This document shows positions 1 to 5,072 of a DNA stretch of 8,711 nt, one piece after another (within the stretch, counting starts at the first letter, position 1; every line of letters begins with the position of its first letter). The position numbers and the translations under genes were made by a program. This stretch comes from Oscillospiraceae bacterium (GTDB lineage: Bacteria; Bacillota; Clostridia; Oscillospirales; Acutalibacteraceae). The stretch covers positions 1 through 8,711 of the forward strand of contig JAQWBK010000064.1 of NCBI GenBank assembly GCA_028706415.1, read 5' to 3'. The notes under the pieces were generated by a model. It ran no database searches and was not told where the DNA came from. It worked only from the letters and a program-made list of their open reading frames with translations.

Positions 1-124
1 GAGCAGAATTTTTGTCGGACAAGGAAAGCCGACGAAGCAAGGCTTTCCGCCTTACGAGGAGGTTTGACGCAGTCCGGCGGAAATTGTGCCGGAAGACACC
101 GGAAGGGGTTTTTAGAGGTGACCT
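1..124 (+). mobile_element. MITE-like 159-bp element, copy 1 (partial at window edge)
   Basis: This is the right-hand 124 bases of a 159-bp repeat that also occurs at 3194-3352 (opposite orientation) and 4751-5068 (same orientation). Alignment with copy 3 puts window base 1 at element base 36, so the left end lies outside the window. The right terminus (116-124) reads AGGTGACCT, the inverted form of the left terminus of the other copies, and is followed by TA. It differs from copy 3 at about six of 124 positions. Two of these (41 and 51) are a compensating pair in a small internal hairpin (39-53). It has no coding capacity. It is called a non-autonomous element from its inverted-repeat ends, small size and dispersion. 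Confidence 0.8.
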
Positions 125-131
125 TAAGTAG

Positions 132-161
132 CCCCTGTTGTTTAATAAATTATAACAGGGG
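132..161. repeat. Small inverted repeat between element copy 1 and the terminator
   Basis: CCCCTGTT (132-139) pairs perfectly with AACAGGGG (154-161) around a 14-base AT-rich loop. No T-run follows on either strand, so it is not a textbook intrinsic terminator. It could be a weak terminator for something left of the window, or an incidental hairpin. Confidence 0.4.
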
Positions 162-192
162 TGCTGTGCAATTAGCCGGGGTTTCTTCATTA

Positions 193-240
193 CAATTAAT
201 AATGCCGCGCCGTTTTTGAACGGCGCGGCATTATTAATTG
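193..240 (-). terminator. Strong, probably bidirectional hairpin terminator
   Basis: A perfect 22-bp inverted repeat with a 4-base loop (TTTG). The inner part is G+C-rich (GCCGCGCCG / CGGCGCGGC) and the outer part A+T-rich, so on either strand the strong stem is followed by a T/A-rich tract. It begins 10 bases beyond the stop codon of the minus-strand membrane protein gene, as expected for that gene's terminator. It should also block plus-strand read-through. Confidence 0.8.
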
Positions 241-250
241 ATTTTATGTA

Positions 251-1654
251 TTATCGAGCCATTTTTCTATACTTATAAGCCAGGGCGCCTGCAACAAAGT
301 ATAAAGAAACTTGAATAGCAGATGTAACAAATTGGAGCAATCCGTATGTCGGATTTGATACGATATTTTTTAATGAGCCGAGTAAACCGAATGCCGAAAA
401 CCCACCCAATACGAATGATATTACATAAAAAGCTGTTGCACCTTTCGAATATGGAACCCCGGTTCGAATTGTGTTTATGATACTGCCGAGAAACTTTAAT
501 ATCACAATATAAGCAAAAACCATTATTGTACCAAGCATGACAGTTATTAGAATAATAGTCGGGCCAAGCAAACTGATGAAATTGAATTCATTAAAACTGT
601 CTGAATATGGAAATTCTCCTGATTCTCCAAATGTATTCAAAAGTTCATTGAAAAATTCATAAATATAATTATCCAGAGTGCCGCTTGCAATTAATAAGCC
701 GGCAATAAATATAAGCAAAATCATAATGCAGGCAAAAACAAATTGAATAATGGTAACCACACGAATAATTGAAAAACCGGAGGGTGTCATTATTTTATTT
801 ATGCTGTTTGCAGACCGATATGACACAAAAAAACCGATTAGAATTAAAATTGATGGAATGCTTCCGATAATTCCCCCGATAAATGAAAACAAATAATTAA
901 ACGAACCGATATCGTAGTCCAAAAAGTCAAGTTGATTAAAAATCTGGCTTGCACCGGCAGACCCGATCATGGCTGAAATAACCGACAAGACAATACTCGA
1001 CAAATAAAGGATAACCAGAGCCAGCATTAAATTTGAACCCATCAATTCCCTTATTGCCATAAATCCGCCGCCGTTTTGGACGGGAGCGAATGAATAATCG
1101 CCTGCAGGCTGCCCGGGAGAATAATGTATGGGAGTTGAATAATATTGTCCGAACTGAGGCGGTGGACCCGGTGGTGCCGAAGGCGGTATCTGGTTTGTCG
1201 GTTGCCCGGGAGATACCTGATAATTTGTCGGAGTGTATGTGACAGGTGGTGCCGGGGGCGCAGGAGGTGTTGTTGGGTTGAGGGGAGGTTCGGGTGAGGC
1301 CTGATGATTTTCCTGAGCGGCTGAATCCGGAGATACATTGTCAACCTGCCCAGCCGGTGGTGCATTGTCAACCTGCCCAGCCGGTGGTGCATTATCAACC
1401 TGCCCAACCGGTGGTGCATTATCAACCTGCCCAACCGGTGGTGCATTATCAACCTGCCCAACCGGTGGTGCATTATCAACCTGCCCAGCCGGTGGTGCAT
1501 TATCAACCTGCCCAGCCGGAGCCATACCCTCAGCCGGAGTAGCAGCTTGATAGGGAGGATTAACCTGCTGTGCTTCATTCAACCTTTTCCCGCAGCCAAT
1601 ACAAAATATGTTATAATCATTATTTGATTTGCCACAACTCTCACAAATTTTCAC
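251..1654 (-). CDS. Zinc-ribbon, proline-rich, multi-spanning membrane protein of unknown function
   Basis: A 467-residue protein in three parts. Residues 1-24 form a short zinc ribbon with two CxxC knuckles (C4/C7 and C18/C21). Residues 46-108 are seven 9-residue repeats (PAGQVDNAP or PVGQVDNAP), followed by a proline-rich, probably disordered linker to about 195. The rest is hydrophobic, with about six likely membrane segments near 208-234, 254-280, 297-324, 360-390, 405-430 and 437-460, and a basic tail (YKYRKMAR). There is no signal peptide, so the zinc ribbon and repeats are probably cytoplasmic. The start is GTG, about 10 bases after GGAAGGG, which is slightly long spacing; a sigma-A promoter lies just upstream and a strong terminator follows. 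The zinc-ribbon plus membrane layout is common in uncharacterised Gram-positive proteins. I do not recognise a specific function, and a stress, transport or envelope role would be a guess. Confidence 0.85.
   Translation of the reverse strand: MKICESCGKSNNDYNIFCIGCGKRLNEAQQVNPPYQAATPAEGMAPAGQVDNAPPAGQVDNAPPVGQVDNAPPVGQVDNAPPVGQVDNAPPAGQVDNAPPAGQVDNVSPDSAAQENHQASPEPPLNPTTPPAPPAPPVTYTPTNYQVSPGQPTNQIPPSAPPGPPPQFGQYYSTPIHYSPGQPAGDYSFAPVQNGGGFMAIRELMGSNLMLALVILYLSSIVLSVISAMIGSAGASQIFNQLDFLDYDIGSFNYLFSFIGGIIGSIPSILILIGFFVSYRSANSINKIMTPSGFSIIRVVTIIQFVFACIMILLIFIAGLLIASGTLDNYIYEFFNELLNTFGESGEFPYSDSFNEFNFISLLGPTIILITVMLGTIMVFAYIVILKFLGSIINTIRTGVPYSKGATAFYVISFVLGGFSAFGLLGSLKNIVSNPTYGLLQFVTSAIQVSLYFVAGALAYKYRKMAR
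1336..1524 (-). repeat. Seven tandem 27-bp repeats inside the membrane protein gene
   Basis: Seven head-to-tail 27-bp units start at 1336, 1363, 1390, 1417, 1444, 1471 and 1498; only the last few bases of the final unit diverge. Each encodes nine residues of the type PAGQVDNAP, so gain or loss of units keeps the frame. Variants cluster in blocks. From the N-terminal side, the second residue reads A,A,V,V,V,A,A, and the two C-terminal-most units use GAC rather than GAT for Asp. This is what stepwise slippage or unequal crossover leaves. There are no spacers, so it is not a CRISPR array. Confidence 0.95.
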
Positions 1655-1699
1655 AGTATATCTACCCTTCCATACTTAAATTTACCGAATTTTGATTTA

Positions 1700-1728
1700 A
1701 TTATACTTGTTATTGCAAATTTTTACAA
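1700..1728 (-). promoter_or_regulatory. Sigma-A promoter of the zinc-ribbon membrane protein gene
   Basis: On the minus strand, TTGTAA (1723-1728) is separated by exactly 17 bases from a consensus TATAAT (1700-1705). Transcription would start near 1693, giving a leader of about 38 bases before the GTG at 1654. The gene can therefore be transcribed independently of murC upstream. Confidence 0.7.
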
Positions 1729-1751
1729 TAATAATTAATTTATAATGTCGG

Positions 1752-3158
1752 CTAACGGGGCTTAATATCAGATTGCTGCAATTTCTTGGCAATCATTCTG
1801 GCGCATTTATAAATATCCCCACCCCCCATTGTTAGGACAAGCTCGCCTTGGGATGCATTTTGGGCAACAAACACTGCTATCTCCTCGAATGTAGGAAGAT
1901 ACAGCGCCCCCGGAATACGCTTGGTAATCTGCTCGGAAGACACCCCCCATTTATTCTCCTCCCGCGAGCCCATTATATCGCTTAATATTACCCGGTCAGC
2001 AGATGACAGAGACTCAATAAACCCTTCTAGATGTCTTGCGGTTCTGGAAAAGGTAAAGGGTTGAAAAATCGCCCAAACGCTCTCATAGCCCATGGCTTTA
2101 GCCGCACTCAGGGTGGCCGATATTTCTGTGGGATGGTGTGCATAATCATCGGCTACGGTAACCCCGCCGAAAGTGCCGAGAAATTCAAATCGGCGGCCGG
2201 CTCCGGTAAATGACTGCAGCCCGAATGCAATCTGCTCGGCGTTCGCACCGCACCAATGGGCAGCGGCAGCGGCGGCCAGAGAATTTAGGACATTATGCAT
2301 TCCCGGTACACCAAGACGGATATGGGAGTATTTTTCGCCCTTATAATACAAATCATATTCCCCGTATGAGCCGTTTATTAGCTTTATATCTTTTGCATAC
2401 CAGTCGCAGCCCTCTTTAAGGCCGAATGTGATTATCTGTCTGTCGGCAATCCCTTCAACCGCCTTTAGTGAATTGGCATCATCTGCGTTTACAATAACCG
2501 TATTGGATGCAAGACCTGCAAAGCGGTGAAATGAATTAATTACATTCGCAAGGGTTCCGAAATAATCCAGATGGTCGGCATCAATATTCAAAATTACCGA
2601 TACAGCAGGGGTCATGGATAGGTAATGATCCTGATATTCGCAAGCCTCGCATACCATAATATCGCTGCTTCCGGCGCGGCCGTTGGCATTTATCAAGGGG
2701 AGCCGCCCGCCAATGAAAACCGAGGGGTCAAATTCGCCCTGCAACAATAACTGTGCCAGCATGGAGGTGGTGGTGGTTTTACCGTGGGTTCCTGCAACCC
2801 CTATGGTGCGAGCATATTCCTGTGTTATCAATCCAAGCAGCTTGCCGCGTTCAATTAACGGAATGCCGTTATCCGTCGCCCACACAAGCTCAGGGTTTTC
2901 AGGATTTATCGCCGCTGTATATACAACCAGTTCGGCTTGACCGACATTCTGCTCCTGCTGGGTCAGGGTTACCGGTATGCCCAGCGAACGCATCCTTTCA
3001 ACATTGTCCGATTGGTTTACATCCGAACCGGTTATGATGTATCCCCTTGAATGCAATATCTCGGCAAGCGGGCTCATTCCCGAACCGCCTATGCCGACAA
3101 AATGCAGCCGTTTAACCCTGCGTAAAATATCCGTGTTATCCATGTTTATATTATCCAT
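1752..3158 (-). CDS. murC: UDP-N-acetylmuramate--L-alanine ligase MurC
   Basis: A cytoplasmic Mur ligase that joins L-alanine to UDP-N-acetylmuramic acid using ATP, the first peptide-forming step of peptidoglycan precursor synthesis. The 468 residues match the family's usual length. Visible motifs in order: the N-terminal UDP-binding loop GIGGSGMSPLAEIL (22-35), the ATP P-loop GTHGKTTT (123-130), EACEYQ (171-176), NIDADHLDYF (191-200), GAGRRFEFLG (319-328), DDYAHHPTEI (338-347) and GGGDIY (445-450). GxGGSGM and DDYAHHP favour MurC over MurD, E or F. The ATG at 3158 follows AGGAAAGG with about 5-base spacing from AGGA. A second ATG at 3143 has no such site. A 159-bp mobile element ends only 35 bases upstream, so any more distant promoter would be read through it. 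No clear terminator follows the stop. Confidence 0.96.
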   Translation of the reverse strand: MDNINMDNTDILRRVKRLHFVGIGGSGMSPLAEILHSRGYIITGSDVNQSDNVERMRSLGIPVTLTQQEQNVGQAELVVYTAAINPENPELVWATDNGIPLIERGKLLGLITQEYARTIGVAGTHGKTTTTSMLAQLLLQGEFDPSVFIGGRLPLINANGRAGSSDIMVCEACEYQDHYLSMTPAVSVILNIDADHLDYFGTLANVINSFHRFAGLASNTVIVNADDANSLKAVEGIADRQIITFGLKEGCDWYAKDIKLINGSYGEYDLYYKGEKYSHIRLGVPGMHNVLNSLAAAAAAHWCGANAEQIAFGLQSFTGAGRRFEFLGTFGGVTVADDYAHHPTEISATLSAAKAMGYESVWAIFQPFTFSRTARHLEGFIESLSSADRVILSDIMGSREENKWGVSSEQITKRIPGALYLPTFEEIAVFVAQNASQGELVLTMGGGDIYKCARMIAKKLQQSDIKPR

Positions 3159-3193
3159 GCCTTTCCTGCGTTATATATTACCAGTCTACCTAT

Positions 3194-3352
3194 AGGTCAC
3201 CTCTAAAAACCCCTTCCGGCGTCTTCCGGCAGAATTTCCGCCGGACTGCGTCAAACCTCCTCGTAATGCGGAAAGCATTGCTTCGTCGGCTTTCCTTGCC
3301 CGACAAAAATACTGCTCGGAATCCGTTCAAAACAGGTTATTATAGGTGACCT
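3194..3352 (-). mobile_element. MITE-like 159-bp element, copy 2 (complete)
   Basis: A complete, uninterrupted copy in reverse orientation relative to copies 1 and 3. Its ends are AGGTCACCTCTAAAAACC (3194-3211) and an inverted partner ending at 3352 that matches at 16 of 18 positions. It is flanked by AT on both sides (3192-3193 and 3353-3354), a possible 2-bp target duplication. Apart from copy 3's nested insert, it differs from copy 3 at only four positions, all in the first ~45 bases of the element. It contains the hairpin AATGC / GCATT (3265-3279), a longer GGAAAGC / GCTTTCC pairing and CCGGC-rich inverted repeats. It lies in the 5' region of murC and does not code for a transposase. Confidence 0.88.
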
Positions 3353-3385
3353 ATTATAAATTACAGAGCCTTGCTCCTACTTAAT

Positions 3386-3414
3386 ATTATATTGCTGTTG
3401 CATCCGAAAATAAA
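3386..3414 (-). promoter_or_regulatory. Candidate murC promoter beyond element copy 2
   Basis: On the minus strand a consensus TATAAT (3386-3391) lies 17 bases downstream of a weak TTTATT (3409-3414). It points to murC, about 230 bases away, so the transcript would carry the whole of element copy 2 in its leader. I found no better promoter between the element and murC. The -35 match is poor, so this is tentative. Confidence 0.3.
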
Positions 3415-3527
3415 CATCATTTTTATTTTATTGCTAAATTTAAAATGCCCGGCAAGAAGGAAAACCAAAGCAAGAGGAAAACAGCTCAAAAAGACGGTAT
3501 GTTTTAATGGGTGTTTTGGGTTATATA

Positions 3528-3536
3528 TGTTATAAT
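3528..3536 (+). promoter_or_regulatory. Extended -10 promoter of cca
   Basis: TGTTATAAT combines a consensus -10 (3531-3536) with the upstream TG of extended -10 promoters. No good -35 is visible 17 bases upstream, which is typical of this class. Transcription would begin near 3543, just before the AAAGGGTGA ribosome binding site. This supports the ATG at 3558 over the ATG at 3507, which lies upstream of the -10. Confidence 0.6.
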
Positions 3537-3557
3537 CACCTTGAAAGGGTGAGCAGC

Positions 3558-4763
3558 ATGATTTTGCCAAATGATGTCTTGAACATAATTGAAAATCTGG
3601 AATCGGCCGGCTATGAGACATGGGCGGTTGGCGGCTGTGTTCGTGACAGCCTGCTCGGGCTTACACCAAAGGATTATGATGTTGCAACCTCCTGCCCTTT
3701 TGCCGTGACAAATACCCTTTTCCCCCGAACAGTTAAAACAGGTGAAGCTTACGGAACCATAACCGTGCTGACCCCATCAATTCCGGTTGAGGTTACCTCA
3801 TTCCGTCTGGAATCGCATTATGCCGACAGCCGGCATCCGGAAAATGTGCTGCTCGCTCACGACATAATAACCGATTTATCAAGGCGGGATTTAACAATCA
3901 ATGCAATGGCATGGCACCCAAAACGCGGACTTTGTGACCCTTTCGGCGGAAAAGCAGATCTGCAAAAACGGGTGACGCGTGCGGTCGGGGACCCAAACAT
4001 CCGGTTTAAAGAAGATGCCCTTCGCATTCTGCGCTGCCTCCGCTTTGCATCCGAACTGGATTTTGATATTGAAATCAACACACTAGAATCAATAAAAAAC
4101 CTTGCACCAACCCTGAAAAATATAAGTGCCGAGCGTATATCGTGTGAACTTGGCCGCCTGCTTGCAGGTGTTCGCCCCCAGCTTTGCGCCTTGGCAATTG
4201 AATATGGAGGGCTTGCTGATTTTGGCTTAGAGCATATAAAACAGCCCGACCTTCTCTGCCGTATTCCCGATTCGGCGACACTTAGACTTGCGGGGCTTTT
4301 ATGGCTCAGCCTGGACGATAAATCGGCTTCAAAAATACAAAGCATTCTGCGCAGGATGCGTCTGGATAATCGAACAATCCACAAGGTTAAAAGCCTGCTA
4401 TCGGGGTTGGATATAACCCTGCCCACCGACGCGGCCGCATTGAAACGCAAATTCAGCATCCTAAAGCCCGAAATATGGGGTGATATATTATCCCTCCGCT
4501 CGGTCCTGTTAAATGAAGATAACGAGGAAATATACCAGCTGCTGAGTAAAATATCCGGACAGCCATGGAATCGGTCCATGCTGGACATTTCCGGGGATGA
4601 CCTGCACGACATGGGATACGATAACCGCATGGTGGGAGAGGTATTGCAAGCTCTGACCGAATTGGTGCTTTATCATCCCGAGCTAAACACAAAAGATGCA
4701 CTATTAAATCAGGCAAAGGATTATAATAGCCTTAAAGACAAAATAAGTGAAGGTCACCTCTAA
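3558..4763 (+). CDS. cca: CCA tRNA nucleotidyltransferase
   Basis: A class II nucleotidyltransferase that adds or repairs the 3' CCA of tRNAs from CTP and ATP without a nucleic-acid template. From ATG 3558 it has 401 residues. Visible motifs: the nucleotide-binding loop GGCVRDSLLG (25-34), the metal-binding carboxylates in DYDVAT (39-44), RRDLTINAMAW (109-119), and the conserved EDALRILRCLRFA helix (152-164) followed by ISAERISCEL (189-198). The C-terminal part matches Bacillus-type CCA enzymes, with no visible HD phosphohydrolase domain. The start is preceded by AAAGGGTGA at good spacing; an in-frame ATG at 3507 lies upstream of the promoter. The last three residues (GHL) and the TAA stop come from the terminal repeat of the mobile element at 4751, so the native C-terminus has been replaced. 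It is convergent with recD2. Poly(A) polymerase is the main alternative; the length and lineage favour cca. Confidence 0.93.
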   Translation: MILPNDVLNIIENLESAGYETWAVGGCVRDSLLGLTPKDYDVATSCPFAVTNTLFPRTVKTGEAYGTITVLTPSIPVEVTSFRLESHYADSRHPENVLLAHDIITDLSRRDLTINAMAWHPKRGLCDPFGGKADLQKRVTRAVGDPNIRFKEDALRILRCLRFASELDFDIEINTLESIKNLAPTLKNISAERISCELGRLLAGVRPQLCALAIEYGGLADFGLEHIKQPDLLCRIPDSATLRLAGLLWLSLDDKSASKIQSILRRMRLDNRTIHKVKSLLSGLDITLPTDAAALKRKFSILKPEIWGDILSLRSVLLNEDNEEIYQLLSKISGQPWNRSMLDISGDDLHDMGYDNRMVGEVLQALTELVLYHPELNTKDALLNQAKDYNSLKDKISEGHL

Positions 4764-5068
4764 AAACCTGTTTTGAACGGATTCCTAGCAGAATTTTTGT
4801 CGGGCAAGGAAAGCCGACGAAGCAATGCTTTCCGCATTACGAGGAGGTTTGATACTAATATCCGACTAAAATATTGATAAGGTTTCCGAGGATTTTTTGT
4901 GTCGGGCAAGGCCGACGACGCAGGCGGGCTGGCGCCCGGCAAGGAGGAGAACGAAGCCCGGTGCAAAAAAGACCGGAAAGATGTTAAGGATTTAGTCGGA
5001 TATTAGTATAACGCAGTCCGGCGGAAATTCTGCCGGAAGACGCCGGAAGGGGTTTTTAGAGGTGACCT
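4751..5068 (+). mobile_element. MITE-like element, copy 3, interrupted by a nested element
   Basis: The termini form a perfect 18-bp inverted repeat, AGGTCACCTCTAAAAACC at 4751-4768 and its complement at 5051-5068. GA flanks both sides (4749-4750 and 5069-5070); with the repeat boundary moved one base inward, the flanks read as a 4-bp TGAA repeat. The total is 318 bp. Removing the inserted 159 bases leaves 159 bp, the same size as copy 2. It fills nearly the whole space between the convergent cca and recD2 stops, and its left end forms the 3' end of cca. G+C-rich stem sequence followed by GGGGTTTTT near 5050 on the plus strand, and another stem followed by CAAAAAT on the minus strand, could help terminate both genes. 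Confidence 0.88.
4852..5010. mobile_element. Second small inverted-repeat element nested in copy 3
   Basis: Bases 4852-4870 and 5009-4991 form a perfect 19-bp inverted repeat (ATACTAATATCCGACTAAA). This segment interrupts the host element between GTTTGA and CGCAG, which are contiguous in copies 1 and 2. The insertion adds 159 bases. The target duplication is unclear (at most one A, or a TA if the target differed). The interior is G+C-rich and includes GTCGGGCAAGG and CCGACGACGCA, resembling the host element's GTCGGGCAAGGAAAGCCGAC module, and an AGGAGG. The ends are unlike those of the host, so it is a distinct family. It has no coding capacity. Confidence 0.85.
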
Positions 5069-5072
5069 GAAG

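Noticed and set aside
1336..1524. CRISPR-like array
   Set aside because: The units are directly abutting with no unique spacers, and they translate in frame within a protein gene.
1294..1578. Several overlapping open frames on both strands across the 27-bp repeats
   Set aside because: A repeat unit divisible by three keeps all frames open. Only the minus-strand frame has a promoter, a start, zinc-ribbon cysteines and membrane segments.
3191..3258. Possible TTG-started leader peptide in element copy 2, read toward murC
   Set aside because: A frame of about 22 codons follows the AGGAGG on the minus strand. However, the TTG is only one base from the Shine-Dalgarno-like sequence, which is too close for initiation.
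3507..3557. Upstream ATG of cca adding 17 residues
   Set aside because: It lies before the TGTTATAAT promoter element and has no ribosome binding site. ATG 3558 has AAAGGGTGA at good spacing, and the protein family begins there.
3857..4630. 257-codon minus-strand open frame inside cca
   Set aside because: It is the shadow of the strongly supported cca coding frame. Its composition is rich in Arg and Ser, as expected for an antisense frame.
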